Of a stretch of 5,598 bases of DNA, positions 1 through 5,524 are shown one piece after another. Location: NCBI GenBank assembly GCA_015655485.1, contig JAATEZ010000039.1, positions 1 through 5,598 on the forward strand, given 5' to 3'. Each line of letters begins with the position of its first letter. Position 1 is the first letter of the stretch. Made by a program: the position numbers and the translations under genes. This stretch comes from Lactobacillales bacterium (GTDB lineage: Bacteria; Bacillota; Bacilli; Lactobacillales; Vagococcaceae). The notes below the pieces were generated by a model that worked only from the letters and a program-made list of their open reading frames with translations, was not told the DNA's origin and did no database searches.

Positions 1-697
1 GATGGAAATAATTCCGACAGGTGTTGATTTAGAGAAATTCAAACAAATTCCTCCCGGGTCAACACAGGCTTTGCGAAAAAAATTGAACTTGGCTGAGAAT
101 GATCTTATGCTGCTGTCTCTCAGCCGCTTATCTTATGAAAAAAATGTCCAAGCACTTATTAATGGATTTCCTGCTATTCTGAAAGAGATCCCTGATATGA
201 AATTTATTGTTGTAGGGGACGGCCCTTATCGGGAAGATTTAGAGGAATTGTCAGCACGTTTGAATTTGGAAAATGTGATTACATTTGTCGGTGAGATATC
301 TAATGATGAAGTCAATCAATTCTATAAAAGTGCTGATTATTATGTCAATGCTTCCTCCTCTGAATCTCAAGGCCTGACATTTATTGAAGCTTTAGCTTCG
401 GGTACAAAATGCGTGGCGAAGTCCAATCCATATGTAGAGCACTTATTTGATTATCCTTGTTTAGGAACAACATTTAAAGAAGATGAAGATTTTGCGGAAG
501 TTCTGATTCGTTATGCAGAAAGCAACGTTCCGGAAAATGAAGTCGTTCGCTCTGAAAAATTATATGAAGTTTCATCTGAAAATTTTGGAAAAAAAGTATT
601 AAAATTTTATGAAAGAGCGAAAGAATACAGACTCGAAAATGAAGATCGTGAGGAACCGGCAACTAACAAATTACGAGTAAAATTTTTCAGAAAATAG
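1..697 (+). CDS. Family 4 glycosyltransferase, C-terminal part (5' truncated by window edge); diacylglycerol glucosyltransferase-like
   Basis: The reading frame is open at the left edge, so the N-terminal acceptor domain is missing; the ATG at 2 is an internal codon, because the PTGVD motif right after it (residues 5-9 of the visible part) normally lies in the middle of GT4 enzymes, at the hinge into the C-terminal domain. The visible 231 residues form the nucleotide-sugar-binding Rossmann domain: SLSRLSYEKN with the phosphate-contacting R42 and K47, VVGDGP at 70-75, and the family EX7E motif E121-E129 in ESQGLTFIEAL, followed by ASG. This supports a retaining transfer of a sugar from a UDP-sugar at the inner face of the membrane. 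The overall look and the basic tail KLRVKFFRK resemble enzymes that glucosylate diacylglycerol for glycolipid and lipoteichoic-acid anchors (LafA/BgsB type). The family is secure; the acceptor is inference. Other envelope or exopolysaccharide GT4 enzymes remain possible. Confidence 0.85.
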   Translation, partial: MEIIPTGVDLEKFKQIPPGSTQALRKKLNLAENDLMLLSLSRLSYEKNVQALINGFPAILKEIPDMKFIVVGDGPYREDLEELSARLNLENVITFVGEISNDEVNQFYKSADYYVNASSSESQGLTFIEALASGTKCVAKSNPYVEHLFDYPCLGTTFKEDEDFAEVLIRYAESNVPENEVVRSEKLYEVSSENFGKKVLKFYERAKEYRLENEDREEPATNKLRVKFFRK

Positions 698-779
698 CAG
701 GTTCAAACATGATTTTCGTTTTATGTCAATTTTACAAACAATTATAAAGCCGAATGACTTTTTGATATAGAGGAATGGC

Positions 780-821
780 AGTAAACTCTTTGAAGTTTTG
801 GGTTTGCTCTATTTCTTTTTT
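780..821 (+). terminator. Probable rho-independent terminator after the glycosyltransferase gene
   Basis: The arms AGTAAACTC (780-788) and GGGTTTGCT (800-808) form nine pairs, two of them G-U, around an 11-base loop. The interrupted U-run CTATTTCTTTTTT follows. It lies about 80 bases after the stop at 697 and before the ilvE promoter, so it would insulate the two units. An outer ATAGAG/CTCTAT pairing could compete with the base of the stem. The stem is AU/GU-rich, so efficiency is uncertain. Confidence 0.6.
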
Positions 822-857
822 ATAAATATTATTTTTGATTTTTTTCTAAATAATGAA

Positions 858-872
858 AATTTTCTGACCATT
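858..872 (+). promoter_or_regulatory. Putative CodY-binding box over the ilvE -35 region
   Basis: AATTTTCTGACCATT matches the established CodY consensus AATTTTCWGAAAATT at 13 of 15 positions; the two mismatches are the CC at 868-869. It overlaps the proposed -35 hexamer (864-869), the arrangement expected for repression. CodY is the GTP- and branched-chain-amino-acid-sensing regulator of low-GC Gram-positives and is known to control bcaT/ilvE-type genes in Lactococcus, so the target makes sense. Seen: the match and position. Inferred: binding and repression. Confidence 0.65.
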
Positions 873-893
873 CTCTCATTTTTGTGATACAAT
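864..893 (+). promoter_or_regulatory. ilvE promoter (extended -10)
   Basis: The -10 hexamer TACAAT (888-893, five of six consensus bases) is preceded by TGA, giving the TGn extended -10 element. A weak -35, CTGACC (864-869), lies 18 bases upstream. Transcription would start near 900, leaving a leader of under 30 bases with no room for a riboswitch or T-box. The near-palindrome AACATA-A-TATGTT (898-910) sits right at the presumed start and could be an additional operator. Confidence 0.65.
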
Positions 894-913
894 TATCAAC
901 ATAATATGTTATG

Positions 914-920
914 AAGGAGA
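914..920 (+). promoter_or_regulatory. Ribosome binding site deciding the ilvE start
   Basis: AAGGAGA ends immediately before the ATG at 921, too close for that codon to be used, but its AGGAG core lies seven bases before the ATG at 927. The start is therefore placed at 927. Confidence 0.8.
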
Positions 921-926
921 ATGGAA

Positions 927-1943
927 ATGGTAGAAATTGATTGGGCAAACTTAGGATTTGATTACATGTATACGCCTTTCCGTTATATAGCAACTTGGAA
1001 AGATGGCAAATGGGGCGAGGGGAAGCTGACGGGTGATAATGTTTTGCATATCAGCGAAGGATCTGCGGCTTTACACTATGGTCAGCAATGTTTTGAAGGA
1101 TTAAAAGCTTATCGATGTAAAGATGATAGTATCAATCTTTTCAGAGTGGATGAAAATTCAAAACGTTTAAATAAAAGTGCCGAGCGTTTGAGAATGCCTG
1201 AGGTTCCGGAAGACATGTTTATTGATGCTGTGAAGAAAGTTGTTTTAGCCAATGATGAATATGTGCCTCCTTATGGTACCGGAGCGACACTTTATCTTCG
1301 GCCATTATTGATTGGTGTGGGGGATGCGATTGGTGTTCATCCTGCTCAAGAATATATTTTTACTGTTTTTTGCATGCCTGTTGGAGCTTATTTTAAGGGT
1401 GGATTGACACCAACAAACTTTATCACGTCAAAATACGACCGGGCTGCGCCAAATGGGACTGGAGCTTCAAAAGTTGGCGGGAATTATGCCGCTAGTTTGT
1501 TGCCGGGTGAAGAGGCTCATCAACGAAAATTTTCCGATTGTATTTATTTAGATCCGGCTACGCATACAAAAATAGAAGAAGTAGGCTCTGCTAACTTTTT
1601 CGGGATCACTCACGATGATAAGTTTATTACACCTTTATCTCCTTCGATCCTGCCAAGCATCACGAAGTATTCATTACTATATTTGGCTGAACATCGTCTG
1701 GGCCTGGAAGCTCTTGAAGATGATGTTTATATTGATGGTCTGGATGAATTTAAAGAGGCGGGAGCCTGCGGGACTGCTGCAGTTATATCACCAATCGGCG
1801 GCATCCAGAATGGTGATGACTTCCATGTGTTTTATAGTGAAACCAAAGTTGGTCCAGTAATAACAAAGCTCTATAATGAACTGACCGGGATCCAGTATGG
1901 GGATGTTGAAGCTCCTGAGGGCTGGATTTTTAAAGTAGAATAA
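927..1943 (+). CDS. ilvE: Branched-chain amino acid aminotransferase
   Basis: Cytoplasmic PLP enzyme of fold type IV that transfers the amino group between leucine, isoleucine or valine and 2-oxoglutarate; it performs the last step of their synthesis and the first of their breakdown to oxoacids and flavour compounds. The 338-residue protein has the full BCAT signature: HYGQQCFEGLKAYR (residues 50-63), LYLRPLL (122-128), the PLP-binding lysine K182 in GASKVGGNYAAS, the cofactor-contacting E218 in EEVGSANFF, and the phosphate-binding GTAA (282-285). Length is normal for the human-mitochondrial/lactococcal-type BCAT class, and it ends with the EAPEGW motif typical of lactic acid bacteria. The upstream ATG at 921 would add two residues but has no usable ribosome-site spacing. 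The gene is monocistronic, with its own promoter, a CodY-like box and a strong terminator. It is richer in GC than the downstream operon. Also called bcaT in lactococci. Confidence 0.97.
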   Translation: MVEIDWANLGFDYMYTPFRYIATWKDGKWGEGKLTGDNVLHISEGSAALHYGQQCFEGLKAYRCKDDSINLFRVDENSKRLNKSAERLRMPEVPEDMFIDAVKKVVLANDEYVPPYGTGATLYLRPLLIGVGDAIGVHPAQEYIFTVFCMPVGAYFKGGLTPTNFITSKYDRAAPNGTGASKVGGNYAASLLPGEEAHQRKFSDCIYLDPATHTKIEEVGSANFFGITHDDKFITPLSPSILPSITKYSLLYLAEHRLGLEALEDDVYIDGLDEFKEAGACGTAAVISPIGGIQNGDDFHVFYSETKVGPVITKLYNELTGIQYGDVEAPEGWIFKVE

Positions 1944-2015
1944 TAGTTAAAATCTTGGGACTGCTCCAAAGAGTTTTTAGTTCAACCCAATAAATAACAA
2001 AGCCTTAAATTTTAG

Positions 2016-2071
2016 AAAACCTATGAAATCATCTTCTAAATGTTGATTTCATAGGTTTTTTTGTGTTTTTT
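2016..2071 (+). terminator. Strong rho-independent terminator of ilvE
   Basis: A perfect 16-bp stem pairs AAAACCTATGAAATCA (2016-2031) with TGATTTCATAGGTTTT (2044-2059) around a 12-base loop. The T-run starts within the 3' arm (2056-2062) and continues as a second T-rich run after GTG. The 3' untranslated part of the ilvE message is about 70 bases before the stem. Confidence 0.93.
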
Positions 2072-2395
2072 ATCAAATTTGCTAAAATCAGTCAGCTATA
2101 CCGTTTTTTATTCAAATTTAAAATGTAAGTAAAAGAAGAGCCAAAAAAACATTTGTCTCATTTATATTTTGGTATGCTCTGAAAATGATAGACAGTTTCA
2201 AAATTAAAAATTTCTAATTGCTTGAAAGTACAGTTGACGCGCTGCATGGGAAAATAGTTAATACATAGTTTAAGTGATGGCAGAATAGAAATGGCTGCGT
2301 TTTTTATTAAATATTTTAGCCTAAATTTTTTTTATGTGTGAAAAAAAATAATGATATTTATTGATATATGTGAAATATCTATATAAATTTTATTA
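2072..2395. other. AT-rich gene-free stretch upstream of the ABC importer operon
   Basis: I see no credible gene here: open frames are short and lack ribosome sites and recognisable motifs. No T-box (AGGGTGGNACCGCG), SAM riboswitch core or good CodY box was found by eye. What it holds: a possible H-type pseudoknot (2137-2194); a TTGACG hexamer at 2234-2239 with only poor -10 candidates (TTAATA 2258-2263); a weak GCAG/CTGC hairpin followed by six T (2280-2305); an ATTTTTTTT/AAAAAAAAT inverted repeat (2325-2349), likely curved DNA; and the operator-like repeat described separately. Confidence 0.6.
2353..2379. promoter_or_regulatory. Operator-like inverted repeat upstream of the ABC operon
   Basis: GATATTT (2353-2359) and AAATATC (2373-2379) are perfect inverted 7-mers separated by 13 bases; a nested GATAT-N7-ATATC shares the right arm. 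Relative to the proposed start near 2411 the element covers about -58 to -32, where a LysR-type or other dimeric activator commonly binds, and the promoter has no good -35. The background is very AT-rich, so chance is possible. The regulator is unknown. Confidence 0.4.
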
Positions 2396-2404
2396 TGCTA
2401 TACT
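2396..2404 (+). promoter_or_regulatory. Candidate extended -10 promoter of the ABC operon
   Basis: TGCTATACT contains TGn followed by TATACT (five of six -10 bases). No convincing -35 lies 16-18 bases upstream, which suits an extended -10 or an activated promoter. It covers the ATG at 2395, an in-frame upstream codon of the ATPase gene, so initiation there is unlikely. The leader would be about 20 bases. Confidence 0.5.
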
Positions 2405-2430
2405 TCTCATTAATCAAAAAGAAAGGACGG

Positions 2431-3183
2431 ATGACGTTGATATCTATTAATGGTCTTTCAAAAAAATTTAATGATCATACTGTATTTAGCAACATTGATT
2501 TAAATGTAGATACTGGAGAAGTAATCACGTTAGTTGGACCAAGCGGAACTGGGAAAACAACGTTATTAAGATGTTTGAATTTTTTAGAATACGCTGATAA
2601 AGGTACGGTAAAAATTGATGATGTACAAATTCATTGTGATCAGAAAAAAGAAAAAGAGATTATTCGGTTAAGAAGAAAAACAGCAATGGTTTTTCAAAAT
2701 TACAATCTTTTTAAAAACAAAACAGTGATTGAAAATGTTATGGAAGGATTAGTATATGTTCAAAAAATTTCAAAAAAGGAAGCACGTGTCATTGCAGAAG
2801 CAGAGATCGATAAGGTTGGATTATTTGAGAAGGCAAATAACTATCCGCATCAACTATCTGGAGGTCAGCAACAGCGAATTGCCATTGCGCGATCTTTAGC
2901 TCTAAAACCAAAAGTTCTTTTGCTGGATGAGCCGACATCTTCATTGGATCCGGAAAGATCGCGAGAAGTATTAAACGTTATTAAATTAGTAGCATCAACG
3001 GGTATGACCATGATTTTGGCCACACATGAAATGGAATTCGCTAGACAAGTCTCTTCACGAGTTGTTTTTATGGAGAATGGAGAGATTGTGGAAGCAGGTC
3101 ACCCTGAACAAATATTTGAGGCTCCCCAAAAACAGCGAACAAGAGAATTCATCAATAAATTTCGAGATCCAATAAGTGCATGA
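2431..3183 (+). CDS. Amino acid ABC importer ATP-binding protein (PAAT/GlnQ-like)
   Basis: Cytoplasmic ATPase that powers the importer encoded by the next three genes. All ABC motifs are present in the 250-residue protein: Walker A GPSGTGKTT (36-44), Q-loop Q89 in VFQNYNLF, signature LSGGQQQR (142-149), Walker B VLLLDEP (162-168) with catalytic E167, D-loop SSLD (170-173) and the switch histidine H199 in ATHEMEFA. The Q-loop context and HEMEFAR are typical of polar amino-acid importers such as GlnQ, HisP and TcyN. Start: ATG 2395 lies in the promoter and lacks a ribosome site. The site AAAGGA (2422-2427) is three bases from ATG 2431 but nine from TTG 2437; starting at TTG gives MISINGLSKKF and places Walker A exactly where I recall it in E. 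coli GlnQ. ATG 2431 is given by convention; TTG 2437 (248 residues) may be the real start. First gene of the operon. Confidence 0.95.
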   Translation: MTLISINGLSKKFNDHTVFSNIDLNVDTGEVITLVGPSGTGKTTLLRCLNFLEYADKGTVKIDDVQIHCDQKKEKEIIRLRRKTAMVFQNYNLFKNKTVIENVMEGLVYVQKISKKEARVIAEAEIDKVGLFEKANNYPHQLSGGQQQRIAIARSLALKPKVLLLDEPTSSLDPERSREVLNVIKLVASTGMTMILATHEMEFARQVSSRVVFMENGEIVEAGHPEQIFEAPQKQRTREFINKFRDPISA

Positions 3184-3188
3184 AAGAC

Positions 3189-3194
3189 GGAGGG
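3189..3194 (+). promoter_or_regulatory. Ribosome binding site deciding the solute-receptor start
   Basis: GGAGGG lies six bases before the ATG at 3201. The in-frame ATG at 3180, which overlaps the ATPase stop as ATGA, lies upstream of this site, and using it would put seven polar and charged residues ahead of the normal MKK signal-peptide start. Confidence 0.85.
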
Positions 3195-3200
3195 AAAAGA

Positions 3201-4028
3201 ATGAAAAAAATAATTATAACATTAGGCGTTGTATTTGGTGTAGCACTATTGTCTAGCTGTGCCAATTCATCGGCGGACACTAACAAAGAAAACTCAACTG
3301 ATAAAAAAATTACTGTAGCGGTTGAAAACGATTCTAATCCGTTAAGTTATACAGATGAAAATGGCAAATTGAAAGGATACGAGGTTGACATTTTGAAGGC
3401 GATAGATAAGAATCTCAAAGATTATGACATAAAAATTGAAGCGGTTGGTGCTGATGCTACACAAGTCGGTGTGGATTCTGGTAAGTATGCTTTAATTGGT
3501 GGAGGTTTGTATAAGACAGAAGACAGAGAAGCAAATTATTTATTGACGGATGAAACATCTGGGGCGAGTGTTATAAAACTATTTAGAAAAGCAGGGTCGT
3601 CGATAGATAGTTTAGACGATTTAGTAGGTAAAAAAGTTGCACCTGTAACACCTAACGGAGGAATTTATAATTTGTTTAACGATTATAACACGGAACATCC
3701 AGATGCGAAAATTACGATCCAAACGAGTGAAAATGCGACAACGGCTGAAAAACTTCAAGGCATTGAAGACGGTACTTATGATGCCTTAGTATCTCCAGAT
3801 AACACAGGAATTTCAGATACGATCAAAGGGTTAGGATTATCTATAGCAGCAGCGGATGAGCCAATAAAAGTGAATGGAACTTATTTTTTGCTTGGGAAAA
3901 ACCAGAAAACTTTAAAAAAAGCCGTAGACAAAGCACTGAAAACACTGAAAAAAAATGGTGAACTTGCGAAAATTTCTAAAAAATGGTATGGCGAAAACAT
4001 TTTTGATTACAAAATAACCGAAGACTAG
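3201..4028 (+). CDS. Amino acid ABC importer solute-binding lipoprotein
   Basis: Extracytoplasmic receptor anchored to the outer face of the membrane by lipid. The 275-residue protein begins with a signal peptide MKKIIITLGVVFGVALLSSC: basic start, hydrophobic core, and lipobox LSSC with lipidated C20. A Ser/Asn/Lys-rich linker leads into a family 3 solute-binding domain from about residue 36. Recognisable family positions are ENDSNPLSY (42-50), GKLKGYEVDILKAI (55-68), TEDR (106-109), whose R109 matches the arginine that holds the ligand carboxylate in HisJ-like proteins, and DALVSPDNTG (194-203), carrying the probable ammonium-binding aspartate. The ENGKLKGYEVD segment resembles cystine and polar amino-acid receptors (TcyJ/TcyK, YxeM), but the ligand cannot be fixed by eye. 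The C-terminal KKNGELAKISKKWYGENIF is the usual family ending. It starts 17 bases after the ATPase stop, with its own strong ribosome site. Confidence 0.95.
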   Translation: MKKIIITLGVVFGVALLSSCANSSADTNKENSTDKKITVAVENDSNPLSYTDENGKLKGYEVDILKAIDKNLKDYDIKIEAVGADATQVGVDSGKYALIGGGLYKTEDREANYLLTDETSGASVIKLFRKAGSSIDSLDDLVGKKVAPVTPNGGIYNLFNDYNTEHPDAKITIQTSENATTAEKLQGIEDGTYDALVSPDNTGISDTIKGLGLSIAAADEPIKVNGTYFLLGKNQKTLKKAVDKALKTLKKNGELAKISKKWYGENIFDYKITED

Positions 4029-4050
4029 AAAAAATGGAAGCGTGAATTAA

Positions 4051-4734
4051 ATGAAATTTTCATATATCTTAGAAGCCTTTCCCAGGTTGATTGAAATGCT
4101 TCCTATGACAATTAGCCTTTTTATTACATCGGCATTTTTAGGCTTGCTCATCAGCATATTTTTAACAGTATGTGCACTTAGCAAAATAAAAATAGTTCGA
4201 ACCATTACGAATATTTTTGTTTCATTCATGCGAAGCAATCCTGGCCTGATCCATATTCTTATTATTTATTTTGGCATACCTTTTTTATTTAAATTAATAG
4301 GATTTGATTTAAATTTTTTGGGAAAGTTTGGTTTTTCAGTTATTGCACTTTCTTTATATCATGCGGGAAGTATAACCGAAATTTTCCGGGCAGGGTATCA
4401 AACGATTGATATAGAACAACATGCAGCAGCAGCAAGTATTGGCATGACAAAATTTCAGAAAAACAGCAGAATCATTATTCCACAATTAGTTCCTATTGTA
4501 TTGCCTATGTATACGAATGCATTAATCGATTTATTTGGTGATACTTCATTATTGTTTACTATTGGTTTAGTAGATATGATGTCAATGGGGAATATTTTAA
4601 TTAGCAGGCGATACGGTATGAACAAATTGGAAGTGTATGTTGTGATTGCTTTAATTTATTGGGCAGTTATTTTACTAATGAACAGCGGGATCAAGCTAAT
4701 TGAAAAAAAGATGGGAAATCATCTGCAGATTTAA
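4051..4734 (+). CDS. Amino acid ABC importer permease, HisM/TcyL family (first of two)
   Basis: Integral membrane subunit that forms half of the translocation channel. The 227 residues carry about five hydrophobic segments (roughly 15-42, 62-83, 93-112, 160-180, 194-216), usual for three- to five-helix PAAT permeases. Family markers are MLPMTISLF near the N-terminus, FMRSNPGLIHILIIYFGIP (59-77; compare the usual RGTPLLVQ), SLYHAGSITEIFRAGYQ (101-117) and the ATPase-coupling loop HAAAASIG...RIIIPQ (124-145). The loop has Ala125 where the EAA motif normally has Glu. The start ATG 4051 follows the receptor stop by 22 bases; the nearest ribosome-site-like bases, GGAAG (4036-4040), are weak and ten bases away, so translation may depend on coupling to the receptor gene. 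Likely pairs with the second permease as a heterodimer, as TcyL/TcyM do. Substrate inferred only at class level. Confidence 0.93.
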   Translation: MKFSYILEAFPRLIEMLPMTISLFITSAFLGLLISIFLTVCALSKIKIVRTITNIFVSFMRSNPGLIHILIIYFGIPFLFKLIGFDLNFLGKFGFSVIALSLYHAGSITEIFRAGYQTIDIEQHAAAASIGMTKFQKNSRIIIPQLVPIVLPMYTNALIDLFGDTSLLFTIGLVDMMSMGNILISRRYGMNKLEVYVVIALIYWAVILLMNSGIKLIEKKMGNHLQI

Positions 4735-4756
4735 GAATGAATGAATAAACTTTGTT

Positions 4757-4764
4757 AAGGGAGG
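4757..4764 (+). promoter_or_regulatory. Strong Shine-Dalgarno site pointing to an ATT start codon
   Basis: AAGGGAGG is the strongest ribosome site in the window. Eight bases after it lies ATT at 4773, in frame with the second permease. No ATG, GTG or TTG in that frame occurs between the in-frame stop (TAA 4767-4769) and GTG 4842, which is 77 bases away and has no site of its own. Confidence 0.8.
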
Positions 4765-4772
4765 AATAAAAA

Positions 4773-5459
4773 ATTCAGAGCGTAATTGTTACATTAAAGA
4801 GCATTGCCTATGTTTTTCCCAAAACAATATTTCTGGCATTTGTGATTCTTATAATAGGAATTATTTTTGGACTGTTGTTGGCAATTATCAGACAGAAAAA
4901 AATTGTATTACTGAGTCAATTAGGCGAATGCTATGTGTCTTATATGCGATCAGTACCTTTAATAATCAATTTATTTATTGTTTCAAGTATTATTCCCAAG
5001 GCTTTTACCTGGATGTTTACTTTGAGAAATTGGAAATTTAATGAGGCGACTATTCCAAAATGGTTCCTTATAGTTTGTTGCTTTTCACTTCATCAGACGG
5101 CCATTCAATCAGAAAACATTCGAGGGTTATTTAAGTCGATTGACAAAAATCAAATCGATGCCGCTTATTCCATAGGATATACAAAGTTTGATGTCTATAG
5201 GCGCATAATAGTTCCACAAGTTTTTGCAACGGCTATTCCGATTTTTTTAAATTCCTTTGTTAAGTTGATTAAAGCAATGTCTTTAGGCTTTGCAGTGGGA
5301 TTTGTAGATATTCTTGCCGCTGCAAAACTAGCTGCCGCATTACAAAATAGTCAGGTTCTATCTTATTTCACGGCTGCCTGCGTTTATTGGATCCTTTGTG
5401 GAAGTTTGACCTTTGCTATTGGTAAATATGAAGCTCATTTAAGATTTTGGAAAGAATAA
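4773..5459 (+). CDS. Amino acid ABC importer permease, HisM/TcyM family (second of two), probable non-canonical ATT start
   Basis: Second channel subunit of the importer. From ATT 4773 it has 228 residues, almost equal to its partner's 227, and begins MQSVIVTLKSIAYVFPKTIF, so that the first membrane helix (about 15-41) is complete and preceded by the usual F-P-T lead-in (PKTIFLAF; compare LPMTISLF in the partner). From GTG 4842 only 205 residues remain and helix 1 loses its N-terminal half. Family markers are YMRSVPLIINLF (57-68), LHQTAIQSENIRGL (106-119), and the coupling loop IDAAYSIG...RIIVPQ (128-149), with Asp129 in place of the EAA glutamate. Further hydrophobic segments lie near 64-77, 98-113, 150-177 and 198-218. 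The gap after the first permease is 38 bases. The frame after 4773 shows no decay, so it looks functional. Last gene of the operon. The start is inferred; the family call is secure. Confidence 0.9.
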   Translation: MQSVIVTLKSIAYVFPKTIFLAFVILIIGIIFGLLLAIIRQKKIVLLSQLGECYVSYMRSVPLIINLFIVSSIIPKAFTWMFTLRNWKFNEATIPKWFLIVCCFSLHQTAIQSENIRGLFKSIDKNQIDAAYSIGYTKFDVYRRIIVPQVFATAIPIFLNSFVKLIKAMSLGFAVGFVDILAAAKLAAALQNSQVLSYFTAACVYWILCGSLTFAIGKYEAHLRFWKE

Positions 5460-5524
5460 AAGAAACCTGCTAATAAAAGTCAAGAGAAAATTTTTAAAGA
5501 TTAAGCAGAAAAAAGAGTAACACA

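Noticed and set aside
570..584. CodY-like sequence TTTCATCTGAAAATT inside the glycosyltransferase gene
   Set aside because: It matches the consensus at only 11 of 15 positions in an AT-rich coding region with no promoter nearby; expected by chance.
474..662. Minus-strand open frame of 62 codons opposite the glycosyltransferase gene
   Set aside because: It lies wholly within a clear coding region, has no recognisable motif and no plausible ribosome site; it is a shadow of the real gene.
1615..1860. Plus-strand open frame of 81 codons inside ilvE
   Set aside because: It overlaps conserved ilvE sequence in another frame and its translation resembles no protein family.
1954..1991. tRNA T-arm-like GTTCAACCC after ilvE
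   Set aside because: There is no acceptor, D or anticodon arm around it, and the T stem does not pair; it is ordinary 3' untranslated sequence.
2280..2306. Possible attenuator: GCAG/CTGC hairpin followed by six T
   Set aside because: The stem is only four base pairs with an 11-base loop, and the promoter that would drive it (TTGACG at 2234) has no good -10.
2072..2395. T-box, SAM riboswitch or pseudogene in the spacer before the importer operon
   Set aside because: No conserved T-box or riboswitch core motif and no frame with recognisable protein remnants was seen on either strand.
3180..3200. Upstream ATG (3180) overlapping the ATPase stop as the receptor start
   Set aside because: The ribosome site GGAGGG lies downstream of it and fits ATG 3201, which gives a normal lipoprotein signal peptide.
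4047..4238. Minus-strand open frame of 63 codons opposite the first permease
   Set aside because: It is antisense to a well-supported membrane protein; hydrophobic codons read backwards often leave such frames open.
4741..4758. Tiny frame ATG-AAT-AAA-CTT-TGT-TAA (MNKLC) between the permeases, as a possible cysteine-sensing leader peptide
   Set aside because: It has no ribosome site, arises from three tandem GAAT units (4735-4746), and has no attenuator hairpins after it. One Cys codon is not enough evidence.
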